DNA of 64,000 nucleotides from Anaeramoeba flamelloides (lineage: Eukaryota; Metamonada; Anaeramoebidae). The stretch covers positions 1,116,001-1,180,000 of the forward strand of contig JANTQA010000023.1 in assembly GCA_027625915.1 (NCBI GenBank), in the 5' to 3' direction. This document shows, one piece after another, positions 24,049 to 35,496 of the stretch. A program made the position numbers and the translations under genes. Positions within the stretch are counted from its first letter, which is position 1; every line of letters starts with the position of its first letter. The notes beneath the pieces were generated by a model, which saw nothing but the letters and a program-made list of their open reading frames with translations, did not search any database and was not told where the DNA came from.

Positions 24049-24745
24049 CTAAAGGGTTGAAATGTCTCAAAAAAATCGATTAGTCAAGTCGGAATATTTC
24101 TAAATCTTATCAATTAAAAATGATGATGTATTATTAAAAACCCCAACAATTTCATAAAAAAAATCTTTATTTCATCACTAATTTAAAGGTTAAATTATTA
24201 ATATTCAAAATACAAAGTTGCAAAATAACTTTCTTAAATTTGGGGTGAAATGTAGATTAATTGATAAAGAATTTGATTATTTTAAAAAATAAAATAATTA
24301 ACTTGTAGATTTTTTTGAAAAATTATTTCTGAAATATTGGGAATGTATTGATGTTACAATTAACTTTATCAAAAGGAAATCAAAACTCATACGTATTTAA
24401 GTTTTTCTGTTGATGATTATTGAATTAATCTTTTACACTAAAAAATAAAAAAAAATAGTTACTTTTGGAAGTTCTAATTATAAATTCTAAACTACTGTAA
24501 TACTCTTATTTTTATTTCTATTTTTATTTTTAGATATGATAAAGGAATTAAAAAAAAATTTTAAAATTGAAAATTTTTAATTGAGATCCGTAGTAAAAAA
24601 TGTAATAATTTATTATGTAATTGGATTTATCTTAGATTTTCTAGAGTCACAGAAACTATTGGAGTCGTGGCGAACTAATATCATTTACACCAAATTTCAA
24701 CATACTTTAATTATAGAGAGATATATGGTGACGTTAATCCCTTAA
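24049..24745 (-). mobile_element. M4 element, reverse orientation
   Basis: The right end TTAATCCCTTAA is at 24734-24745 and a degenerate left end CTAAAGGGTTG is at 24049. Interior blocks AGAGTCACAGAAACTATTGG, AACCCCAACAATTTCAT and AGTTACTTTTGGAAG are the reverse complement of the 14050 copy. Confidence 0.6.
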
Positions 24746-24856
24746 AAGCTTTTAATTCCCATTCGAATTCTTATTAGATTCATAAATAATGGTGTTTTTG
24801 ATTATTTTTGTGAAGGTTATCAATAAATTTTTCATATTAGAAAATAAAACCGACTC

Positions 24857-25422
24857 TTAAGGATTACAATCCCTGAAATTTGAAAAAAGATTATCTTGAG
24901 TAGTGTGTAGTGAGTTGTCGATTTGCTTTAAAGTGATCGATCTTGTACCTGGTATGGGTTATAATAGTTTTTCACAATGGCAATTTTTGTCAATTTATTT
25001 TCATTTTATTTCCGAAATCAGATTTGAAAAGTGTAAGATTAAAAGATTGGTTGGTGTTCAAGAATAACTTTTAGAGTGTGGGTTGTAGAAAAGAAAAATT
25101 TTGATTTACTTTTATGTCAATTAATTAAATGAAATAAAATTTTTTAAAAGCTCCCAATAAAACCAAGCTTAATTAAAAATTTCAATCAACAACCTACAAA
25201 CCACATTTTTTTTATAACTTAAGTTCCAGCCAATTAATCTTACACTCTTTAAATCGGATTTCGGATTAATAAAAATAAAATAAATTGTCAAAAATTGCCA
25301 TTTTGAACCACTATTAAAATCCATATCAAGAACGAGATCGATTAGCTAAGAACCAAATTGACAAGTGGTAACAAACTACACAAGATAATCTTTTTTCAAA
25401 TTTCAAGGATTGTCAACCTTAA
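24857..25422. mobile_element. Large foldback element (family M5), 566 bp
   Basis: Nearly the whole element is an inverted repeat with arms of roughly 240 bp. The left arm starts TTAAGGATTACAATCC and runs through GAAAAAAGATTATCTTG, GATCGATCTTG, ATTTTTGTCAATTTATT and GTAAGATTAAAAGATTGG. The right arm gives the complements in reverse order and ends GGATTGTCAACCTTAA. The loop is near 25090-25160. Non-coding, single copy in this window. Confidence 0.65.
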
Positions 25423-25980
25423 GAAATGTCCCACTTTTTTTTCACAATAATAAGTTACATTCTAAAATACTGAATCCAAAATCATTGTCAAAAAGGAAAG
25501 AAATACATTTTTACTAATTCACCACTAATCTGATCTTTTCAAGTTATTCAAGCTTGTTCAGATTCTTTTTAATGATGATTTTATTCCCTAATTTCAAAAA
25601 ATTTAAAACAGAGTCTTTGGTTTGTTTATTTGACGATCTGGGAAAAAATTCATTGAAATAATGACTAAAAGTTTGAGGGTGTATATTAAAAGTTAAAGAG
25701 TCTTATTATCACAAAGACTATTTTATAAATGGTTTTATTTTTTTTCATGTTACAAGATTCAGAGAATTTTAAGAAAAAGTTAGATGTATTACACGTGTTA
25801 CAATTATTGACTAAATACAACAACCAATTACAATTTTAATAAAAGATCTTGACAATTATCAAGTAGTCAAGGGAATATATTAGCTCTGAATTTCAAGGAA
25901 CAAAAAGAAAATTTCATTTAGAATCATTTTTTCTCAACATAACTAAAAGTTGGAACATTTTGTAAAATTCTCAGAAAAAA

Positions 25981-28900
25981 ATGACTGAAAGACTCGTAAT
26001 TGAAAAACACCGAGACTACATTCGCTCACAAGGAACAAAGTTACATGATTTTTGGTATGCAACTTCTGAGCATATGAGAATGAGTGGCATCTATTGGGGA
26101 GTAACTGCACTTTCGATTATGGGTTGCAGAATTGATGATCTAAAAGTGATACCCCAACAACTGCCAATTCAAAAAGAGGAAGAAAAGAAAAACGAAGAAA
26201 AAAAAGATCAAGAAAATGAAGAAAAAGAAGAAAAAACTGAAAAAAACGAAAACGAAAAAGAAAAAGAAAAAAAATTAAAGATTGCATCCGAACCAATAGG
26301 CGTTGTTGATTTTGTTTTCAAATGTCAACATTCGAATGGAGGCTTTTCTGGAAATATTAATCACGATCCACATTTGCTTTATACCTTAAGTGCTGTACAA
26401 TTATTAATAATGTACGACTCCTTTGATTTATTAGACAAGGACAAAACAGCACAATATATTGCGAAATTACAAAATGAAGACGGTTCCTTTTCTGGAGACA
26501 AATGGGGCGAAATTGACACCCGTTTTGTCTACTGTGCATTAAATTGCCTTTCTCTTCTGGGCAAGCTCGATGTAGTTGACGTCGATAAGGCTGCAGAGTT
26601 TATTTTGAAATGTAAGAATTTTGATGAAGGGTTTGGCGCAGTTCCCTTCGCAGAATCACACGCCGGGCAAGTGTTCACTTCTTTAGGCGCCTTGGCTCTC
26701 GCCAACAAACTGGATCAAATCGACAAGGACAAACTCGGCTGGTGGCTCGCGGAAAGACAAGTGAAATGCGGTGGGTTTAATGGCCGTTCTGGAAAGCTTC
26801 CTTGTGTTTGTTATTCCTGGTGGGTTCTGTCTTCACTCGCTATGATCAATAGAATTAATTGGATCGACAAAGAAGCAATAACAAATTGGATTTATGAATG
26901 TCAAGTAATTTGATTTTAATTTTTTTTTATTTTTAATTTTTTTTTAAAAATGATGTTGCTTTTGAATGAAAATCTGAAATTTTCTTTTTGATGTTTTGTT
27001 TTCGATCTCATCCAAAATTCAGCCATTATAAAAGGAATTTGAAATAAAACAGATCAGTTTACTATTTGTTGCAAAATAAATGTAACAAAATTTTCATTCA
27101 GCTTTCCAAAAAAAGATTTGGTTAAATCATGTTAGCCTTTCAAATTTTTAATTCTGAAAATAAGCTGAAATTATTCATTTCCCTTTTTAGAATTGGGAAC
27201 TTTGATCATTTATATTAATTCGTGAGGTGATTTTTTTGGAAAGCTGAATGATTATTTTGATCTTTTTTATTTGCCAATTAACAGTATCTCATAAAATCCC
27301 ATAAACCAAAAAACAATCTTCTGAGAAACAGTAATCGCAAATTCCAAAACAATTGCTTTTTGGTGAAATAGATATTTCTTTCTGGGTTTAAGAATAATTT
27401 TAATTTTACCACAAAAGCCGAATCAATAAGACCCAAATTTTTTGAAACGGGTTTCATTTTTAATGAACCAAAATCACCTAAAGCTTGCCTCAAAAATGAG
27501 TACCACTATTAGGTGATTTTGGATTATAAATATGCTTGATGTTTATGGTATGTTTCTGAAATCTTGTTTGGAATAATCGAAATAAAAATTATGGGTTTTG
27601 AAAAGTAATGTTTTGAATCTATCAAATATTCCCGAAAAGACCTGAAAATCAAAAATAGCCAAAAAATTTTTAACCACGAAAAAACACTTTTATGAACAAC
27701 TTCAAAGAAGCTCTAGTGTCAATATACTCAGTTTAAAGGTAAATTTGGAATTTTATTGAAGAACATTACTTTTCAAAACCCATAATTTTGTAATCTTAAA
27801 TACAATCCAAAAATAATCGAGTACTATCTAATCGTACAATACATACACATGCCCTAAACAAGGCGAAGAAAGCCAAACTTTATTTAACTTACCATTCCAT
27901 AAAAGGAACTAGTTTAACCAAAACATACAAACACACACCATACCAAACCCTGGCATACATATACACTTACCTTAATATGTATCAACAATTACTCAAATAT
28001 ACTCAAAAGGTACCAAAAACTCTTTAGAGGTTCTTAAAATAGAAAATTCAAAAAATATATTTTGTCTGAAAGTAAAATTGTTATTTTACCATTAAACTGA
28101 GTATATTGACACTAGAGCTTCTTTGAAGTTGTCCATAACCCTATTTTTATGTGGTTAAAAAATTTTCAAGTATTTTCTGGAATATTTCAAACATCTATTT
28201 TTTTTATTTATTTATTTATTCTGAGAGAAAGGAGTAATTCAAGAAAATTAATCAAAATAAACAAAGGTAACAAAAGTAATTTTTTTACCACAAAGCTTTG
28301 AAAACTTGAAATAATCTTAAAAAAGAAAAAATTAATTAGCATTATCCATTAAAAAAAAATCCAACCCAATTACACCCATTTGATTTGTTTCTATGTTTGA
28401 TATAACTGTTGATAACGATTGTATATGGTAACTTTTTCTACAGTCTTTAATTTTGTTTTTCAAGAGCAGGCTTTTCTATAATGCTTTTTTTGTTTTTGAT
28501 ATTTTGGTAGATTCATTAAAAAAATAAAAAAAGAAAATATAGCATAAATACTTTATAACCCGGTTGCGCTTAAGGTAAATCTACAGACTTCTACAAAACA
28601 CCACTTTCTGGAATTTTTTGTTTTACATTTTCTACATACAACTTTTGATGTGAAATTTTATCCACCAACAACCAAGCTGAAGTTCTATTTTTAGACATAA
28701 AAAAAAAAAAATCATTTTATATTCACAACCACTAACACTACTTTTCCAATTTTTATCAATCTTAGTTTTTGTATTATTAAAAGACATTCCAATAAGTAGA
28801 AAAAGCATGGAAAATGGAAAATTGTCACCCTATCATGATAATTTTTTCGACTATTAACTCGGGACTATGAATCACTTTTCTGTGTTACACCAATCCAAAA

Positions 28901-31082
28901 TTCCCTAATTGTAGTGCAACTTTGTGGTGCTAGCTTTAGGTAATTTTGGGAATTTTTTCTGAAGATCTTTTTATTTTTTACAACTATCATTTTGACGGAA
29001 CATGATTTTGGGAATTTGAACCAAAAATATTTCATTTCTTGATTGAAGAAGTTCAATCTTTATTTTTCACAACAAAAATGGATTCCAAAAATTTCAACAC
29101 AGTTAAAACGTTTGGATGAATAACAATACTAAAGTTTACATAATTCAATTTGAAGGAAATTGAAATAACAAATTTTTGATTTTAACAAACAATTTTATCA
29201 TTTTTTTGTTTTTCTTTTCATTTTGTTGTTTGAATTACAAAATCTATTTCATTCAATCTAATAATTTTTTTCAAACGGTTGATATTTGATTGAATTGGGT
29301 TCAGTTAATAGAAAGAACTCAGATAATATTAGTTGATGGTTATCTAACCTTTTGATCGATCAATAATTGTTGATGAAATTTAAACAAATTTAACAATCCA
29401 ATTTTTTTTTCAGCTCATTTCGTCATTTGGAAAAAATCGATTTTTATTTTATTATTTTTTATTTTTTTTTTATCTGGTATTTGGATAAAAAGGATTACAC
29501 ATAAAAACAGTAATACTCGATAACTTAAATGTGAATAAATATTAAGTTTGGAAAAATACAAAAAATTGAAAAATTTTTTTGAATACAAACCCCATTCCAA
29601 AAATTTATACACATCTAAAATCCAAAATAGGCATAATTCATTTAGAATGCCCCCGCGCGTCCCCCTAATTTCTTACTTTAAGAAATTTTCTATTGTTTTG
29701 TTTAATTTGAAAACAATTAAAGAATAAAGAAAAGAAAATAATAAAAATATAAATAAAAATAAAAATTAAAAAAGAACAATACAATGAAAACTGAGCTTTT
29801 TTACAATTTATTTTATCATATATGTTTTATCTGTTGAAAAGGTGATTATAATCAAGAATTACAACATCTCATAATTTCTTGAAAATTACTTTTATTTTTT
29901 TTTTTTTGAAGGGAGGAAATTAAATTCTGGAAAAGATAGGCACTCTACGGTACTCTATGATACTCTACGACACTTCCTAATTTCTAAATTTTTGTTTTAG
30001 AAATTTCAATAAAGAATAATAATTCTCTTTATCATTAACTAATGACAAAATAAATAATGATTCTTTATTTTGAATAATAACAAAGATATTGTTATGATTA
30101 TTTTTGTTAATTTGAATTAAATATTTAATCCAAATTATTCGATTTTCTTTATAGAATGGGAGTCGTTAGGTTTTTTTTAATTTAAGAAAGAAACAGAAAA
30201 TTTATATAATTTTCTGTTTATTTCTTAAATCAAAAAAAAACGTTGTTAGCTTTTCCAGAATTCAAAAGAATTGAGTAAAATCTTTGATTTTTCTCCATTC
30301 TTTTAAATTATGGAAAAGCTAGGCACTTGACAACACGACCCCATAAAAAAATGATCGATATCTTCATATGTTTCTAAGTTATGGTATTTTTTGCATAAAT
30401 CACAAGGTTTTGTTTTCATTTTATTCATAACATAATAAGATCTATTTAGGTAATTTGTGAAATTTCTTAGTTTTAAGATGGAATTAGAGCCCTTCCATTT
30501 TAAATATTTTTTGTCGTTAGGTTTTTTTTAATTTTAGAAATTAAAAAAAACCTAGGCACTCTATGACAAGACTGTACTATTTATTATTAAGTTTTCTCCA
30601 AATTGATTAAGATTCCCATTTATTAATTTTAAATTTTCTACTTTCCAATTAATATTTTCGTTGTCTTTTTTTGAAAATTTTAAATTTTTTGATATAAAAT
30701 TACTTTTATTTAATGAAGTGAAAAAAGTATTAAAATCAAATCCACCTATCCAGTAATTAATTAAGAAACTTGAACATCAAGCGGAACATTTTGTTGATTT
30801 TCTTCAATATTTATAATCTAAACCACCAATATTTTATTTATTATTCTTATTCCTCCTATTATTATTATTATTATTATTTAAAAAAAAAATAAATAGGATG
30901 AAGAAAATGGTTCTATAGGAAGTAGGCCAAAAGAAACATATGATGTCTATCATACATATTTTGGTGTTGCTGGAATTTCTTTATTAGGACATGAAAAATT
31001 GGAACCAATCGACCCAATTTATGCTCTTCCAAACAAAGATCTAATTAAAATTGGTATCACACCATTTAATTATAAAAAATAA
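25981..31082 (+). CDS. RABGGTB: Rab geranylgeranyltransferase (GGTase-II) beta subunit
   Basis: Exon 1 is 25981-26904 and exon 2 is 30897-31082 (phase 0, after ECQ), 369 aa in total. The enzyme forms a heterodimer that adds geranylgeranyl groups to C-terminal cysteines of Rab GTPases in the cytosol. Prenyltransferase alpha-alpha repeats are clear: FVFKCQHSNGGFSGN, YIAKLQNEDGSFSGD, FILKCKNFDEGFGAVP, WLAERQVKCGGFNGR, and WIYECQ continuing in exon 2 as DEENGSIGSRP then HTYFGVAGISLLG. Zn ligands of the rat enzyme (D238, C240, H290) map at a constant offset of 37 to C275, C277 and H327. The Asp is therefore replaced by Cys (KLPCVCYSWW against KLPDVCYSWW). A Glu/Lys insert (about residues 62-98) explains the extra length over the usual ~331 aa. 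The family call is firm. Confidence 0.95.
27000..27300. repeat. R1 units in opposite orientation
   Basis: 27061-27110 carries the reverse complement form (ACAAAATTTTCATTCAGC). 27180-27295 carries the forward form (CCCTTTTTAGAATTGGGAAC ... GGAAAGCTGAATGA), colinear with 6980-7100. Confidence 0.45.
27587..28190. repeat. Interleaved perfect inverted repeats
   Basis: Arm pair A consists of perfect 26-nt complements at 27587-27612 and 27762-27787, containing ATGGGTTTTGAAAAGTAATG. Arm pair B consists of perfect 40-nt complements at 27696-27735 and 28093-28132, containing GAAGCTCTAGTGTCAATATA. Weaker complementarity extends pair B outward to about 27640 and 28185. The order A, B, A', B' is interleaved. 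No coding sequence. Confidence 0.75.
29080..29610 (+). mobile_element. MITE-like element (family M3), copy a
   Basis: Colinear with 31870-32385: ATTCCAAAAATTT left end, GGATGAATAACAATACT, TTTTGATCGATCAATAATTG and a T-rich region ahead of ATACTCGATAACTTAAA. The right end is degenerate. Non-coding, about 0.5 kb. Confidence 0.5.
30164..30553. repeat. Foldback modules flanking a LINE fragment
   Basis: A GTCGTTAGG linker opens a B hairpin (about 30169-30240, arms with AAACAGAAAATTTATA). An A hairpin follows at 30247-30320 (AGCTTTTCCAGAATTCAAAA and complement), then AGGCACTTGACAACACGAC. After LINE-like sequence, a second small B hairpin lies at 30516-30553, again opened by GTCGTTAGG and closed by CCTAGGCACTCTATGACA. 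Confidence 0.65.
30338..30760 (-). mobile_element. LINE relic in RABGGTB intron
   Basis: Read on the minus strand, 30510-30338 encodes YLKWKGSNSILKLRNFTNYL, then RSYYVMNK, CDLCKKY and IDHF. This matches the zinc-knuckle tail of the LINE at 36.8-38.6 kb (TILKFRTFTNCLNRYYYVMNK, CPLCLKY, IDHF). 30555-30760 looks like the more upstream part, with degenerate coding. A foldback hairpin separates the two halves. Confidence 0.55.
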
Positions 31083-34000
31083 AAAGAAGAATAAATCTTT
31101 GATGGCAAATTAAAGTTGATTATTTTGGAGAAAAAATACTTTTTTCTTGACTATTAATCTTTAATTTTGCCAATAATAATCGTTAATTATAATAAAAAAA
31201 AACTTTTTAAAAATTTGATATACAAATTGGATAAAATCCTATTCAATAATCTTTAAAACACCTACAATTTTTTTTCAATATAGTGATTTTAACGAGGTAT
31301 AAAATAAAAGTTTTCAAGGTTAACATAAGGCAGTTTATAAACTACATTATAACTTTTTTATAAAAACTATTAAAAACTTTTTGTTTTCACTTTTTTAAAA
31401 CAGCTTTAGAATATATATATATATATATATATAATTAATATTTTTTTTATTTTTTATACTTTTTACTTGATTCAAATTCCTTTTTTTAAAAATTTGTTTT
31501 GTGTTCCTCCTCTTTTTGTTTTTTTTTAAGTGTTTGGAGAAGTTACGAAGGGATAAAAAATCATAATAAGAAATAATAAACTTTGTCAAATTTGGATCTG
31601 AAACAAACTGAACGTGTTCTTATTAGAGCCTAAGTAAATTGGAATTAAGGGGGGGGTTCTTTATGAATTTTGAATCTGCACCACAAATAACATTCTTTGG
31701 GTTTAATTAAGGTTGATAAAGTTTTTAATCCACTGAAAAAAATAATTTTTTTTTTTGTTTTAAACTCCAAAACCTCAATAACCATGCACTTAAAATTTTA
31801 TATCAGAAGCTATTTCTTCGATTAGTTTTTCATTTAGATCAGTTATTCTTACCTCTGAACTAAACTAAATTCCAAAAATTTGGAGTCAGTTTAAACAGTT
31901 GAATGAATAACAATACTCGACTTCACATTCAATTTGGGAATAATTTTGATTTTACAAACTATTTCAATTTTTGTCTTTTTTTTGTTTTGTTTTCAATTCC
32001 TTTTTTCCAGTTAAGTAATCTGTTTCGTTAGATCTGGGGTTTTTTTCAATTGTGATAGAAGACTAATGTTGAGTTTGTTAAATAGAAAATTAGATACATT
32101 TGGTGAATGTTATCTTATCATTTGATCGATCATCGATTGTTGGTCAAATTTCAACATACTTACCAATACATTTTTTGTTCCGCTTGTTTCATTATTTTTG
32201 GATACATAGATTTTTTTTTTGAGATTTACATTTTTTTTTCTATGATTTATATGAAAATGGTTACTTCTAAAAAACATTAATCATCGGTAACTTAAAGGTG
32301 GGTATATATGAGGTTTGACAAAGATAATAAATTGAGTTTTATTTTTCCTATTTTTGATTTTGGGTCAGTCCAAATTTTTGGAATGGGATTGAATAACCCT
32401 CAAAATTTTAGTATTTTCCTCATCAATTAATACTACTCTTGATTAAACCTCTGTCATAAGTAGACAAATCCAATTGAACAAAAAATAACAACCCTATAAA
32501 ATATAATTTGTTACTAAATAAATTATTCTAATCAGCCCAGAAAAGATTATATTTAGTTTAGCCAAAATGAAAGGGTAACATCTGTGGTGTATGTGAAGAA
32601 TTCATAAAGAATTTCCTCAACTTTGTATTAAATTTGAAAAGGGGTGTTATTTCTATAAAATATTATTATTTAATTCAGCTTTATCTTATTAAAACCCTCT
32701 ATATCAAAAAAATGCTTTATTTCTATATTCTGAAGATTAGAGAAAATCTTATATATCTATATTCCTTTTCAGTCATAGAGTGTATGTTTTATTGGTTAAA
32801 TATAAAATATACTATGATATCAACCCCGTATTCTTTTCAAAATATATTTTCATTTTTTATACCTTATCATTTTTTCTGATTTTGTAAATTTATTAAATTT
32901 AATCAAATTATCATTTTTTTTTTAAAATTTTTCTATTTTTTTTTTTTGTTTAAAAAAATAATAAAAAACCAAAAAAAATGTTATGAAACTCTAAATTAAC
33001 TTTTAAATAAGTACTGCTTTGTAAATTATTAATAAAAGAGACTGTGCCTATTAAAAAAACTTGTTATAAATAATTTTTAATATTCCAAAGAAATTTAGAA
33101 TATTTCCATCATATTTCAATGAAAGTATCCTAAAAATTTTTTATCGTAATATATTTTTTTTTCAAAAATTTATAGTTTGTTGGGGTGGTTCTTACATCAA
33201 TATCAACTTTTATCTCAAATTTATAATTTTCTTATTTCTGAACAATTGTATGTTTGGTTGATTCTTAATAATAAATTGAATTTTTCATTTTTGGTTGAGT
33301 ATCATTTTTGCAAAATACTGTTGATATTTGGCTTTTTTCCAATTTGATATTTTTAAATGAGTATTTTTTTTTATAATGTCTAAGTTTGGGATAGACAAAC
33401 TTATATTTCAATAATATAAAAGTTACTTTTCTGATATTTATCACAGACTTTTAAAACTTGGCCCTTCGGGGCCAAAAATATACATGTTTAATGAATAAAA
33501 CAGATGTTTCAATTTATAATAGGTGCTTTTCTTTTCTTCTTATTTTAATTCAAGATCTAATCCGCTGTCCAATAGTACACCTAAGCTCAAATTAAATTTG
33601 CTGAGTTAACTCCTTAATCTATTTAGAATATTTTAAATAATAAACTAAATTCTTGTAATTTTCTCAGTTTTTTTGAAAGAGAAATTTTTGCTTTTTTTGA
33701 TACTTGTAATTTTCTTCAAAGATTAACTCTATTTTTTGAGGTAAATTTTCAAATTAGATCCTTCATTTATAGAATTACCTTTATAATAAGAAAACTTTTA
33801 GAAAACAACACCTTATTTAAGAACAGTTAATTGTTGGTTTCTTAGATTATTTAATGAAGAACCTTTCTCGAAAAAAGAGTCACATTGCTTTTAATTTGAA
33901 TCATGAGCTTTCAAAGTATCAGAGATTATTTGAACTACAAGAAATAAACAAAAACCTAAAAATTAATTCACTCGTTGAACTTGAAAACACCATTAAGCAA

Positions 34001-34555
34001 AGTTAGTCTAACAATTAAAAGACAAAATAAATCACGAACAGTTTAACCAAACGAAAAAGTCTGTTACCATAATTTAAAATTTAATTAAAAAATCATCACC
34101 TCACTAATTCAGAAACTTGTTTGACATATTTCAATCAAGTACTACCAAAGTAAAAAACCCAGGTCACTCGTTTTAATCCTAACCACATTAACTTCTTCAA
34201 ATAAAAAACAACTTCAGAAAGAAATAACCTTCTTTCTTTTATTTTGAGAACAAAGTTCTGTATGAAAGGTAATTTGCTTAAAAATCAAAGGTAGTTAATC
34301 TTTGTGTCCTTGAAAAAGTATTTCTGAATTGAAAAAAAAAATATAAGAAAAATTGAAAAGTTGTTCTGTTTACAACTTCAAGGAAAACCCAAAGTCACAA
34401 AACAGAAATGCTTTTCCTTTTTAGAACTACAAAAAGAAACTTCAAGATGACAAATTCCAAAAACAATAACAATTGTGTTCCCGTTGAAAAAATGATAAAG
34501 CTGTTTTCAACAATCATTTTTCTTCATTTTTTTAAATTTTTTTTTATACACGTAA
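31083..34555. other. Interval between RABGGTB and NuoF genes
   Basis: Holds a (TA)n run (about 31410-31433), an M3 element (31870-32385) and otherwise A/T tracts. Open frames at 31395-31589 and 32634-32879 are dominated by AT-rich codons and have no supporting signal. About 34300-34555 is the leader region of the NuoF gene. Confidence 0.55.
31870..32385 (+). mobile_element. MITE-like element (family M3), copy b, ends best preserved
   Basis: The left end AATTCCAAAAATTTGGAGTC is answered by the right end CAGTCCAAATTTTTGGAATG. Interior GAATGAATAACAATACTCGA and TTGATCGATCATCGATTG match copies a and c. The terminus resembles that of the Tc1/mariner element at 62822 (AACTCAATTCCAAAAA), so M3 may be its non-autonomous relative. 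Confidence 0.55.
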
Positions 34556-35205
34556 ATGCTTTCTTCATTTTTAAAACAACCAATTGGACAAGAACGACTT
34601 TTGTCTTCCTTGTTTACAACAAAAAGGTTTTATGGGGGATTAAATGACAACAATAGAATTTTCACCAATTTATATGGAGACTTTGATTCGTCTGTCACAG
34701 GTGCAATGAAAAGAGGAGATTGGCAACAAACAAAGAACATCATTTCCAAAGGAAAGGAATGGATCATCAGCGAAATCAAAAAATCTGGCATCAGAGGAAG
34801 AGGTGGCGCAGGCTTCCCAACAGGCCTAAAATGGTCCTTCATGCCAAAAAACGATCCAAGACCATCCTATCTCGTTATTAACGCAGACGAAGGTGAGCCT
34901 GGAACCTGTAAAGATCGACAAATCTTATTGAACGATCCTCAAAAATTGGTTGAAGGATGTCTTTTGGCTGGGTACGCACTTGGCGCAAAGGCTTCATACG
35001 TCTACGTAAGAGGCGAATTTAAAAAAGAAATTGAAAGCTTACAAAATGCCATTGACCAAGCCTATGAACATAACCTCATCGGTAAAAACGCTTGTGGCTC
35101 TGGATACGACTTTGACATCCATGTTCATCCAGGTGCTGGTGCTTACGTCTGTGGTGAAGAAACTGCACTTATCGAAAGTCTTGAAGGATCTACAGGTAAC
35201 TTTTT

Positions 35206-35236
<31 letters not shown>

Positions 35237-35455
35237 GAATTATTTATTTTTCTCAAAACGAATGAGAGACTTTTTTAAAAAAAATTTATTATTTGTTGAA
35301 AAAAGCAATTGTTATTCTGAAAAATAGAATTAATATCTTTTTTCCTTTTTAACTTTGCCTTTTTTTTATTTGCTTTTATTTTCTTGAAATATTTTTTTTT
35401 TTTCAAAATTTTTGAGTTTTCTTTTGTAAACCACCAACAAAACCTCTAATTTTTT

Positions 35456-35496
<41 letters not shown>

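Larger units (their letters stand above)
22961..25980. other. Repeat-filled interval before RABGGTB
   Basis: 22961-23830 is A/T tracts only; an AT-rich frame at 22988-23212 looks spurious. R2 copy 2 follows (23838-24048) and abuts a reverse M4 element (24049-24745), then a large palindrome (24857-25422). About 25430-25980 shows nothing but the leader of the next gene. Confidence 0.6.
26905..30896 (+). other. 4-kb RABGGTB intron packed with repeats
   Basis: 3992 nt from GTAATT to AAATAG. Contents in order: R1 units in both orientations (27000-27300), interleaved inverted repeats (27587-28132), A/T tracts (28200-29050), an M3 element (29080-29610), a GC-rich 16-mer CCCCCGCGCGTCCCCC near 29646, foldback modules (29930-29990, 30164-30337, 30516-30553) and a LINE relic (30338-30760). 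Much longer than the 57-480 nt introns elsewhere in the window. Confidence 0.8.

Noticed and set aside
27465-27520. AAAATCACCTAA / TTAGGTGATTTT hairpin as a regulatory element
   Set aside because: Short arms within a repeat-rich intron; no second copy noticed and no link to a promoter.
32634-32879. 81-codon open frame
   Set aside because: AT-rich codon content typical of random sequence here; no motif.
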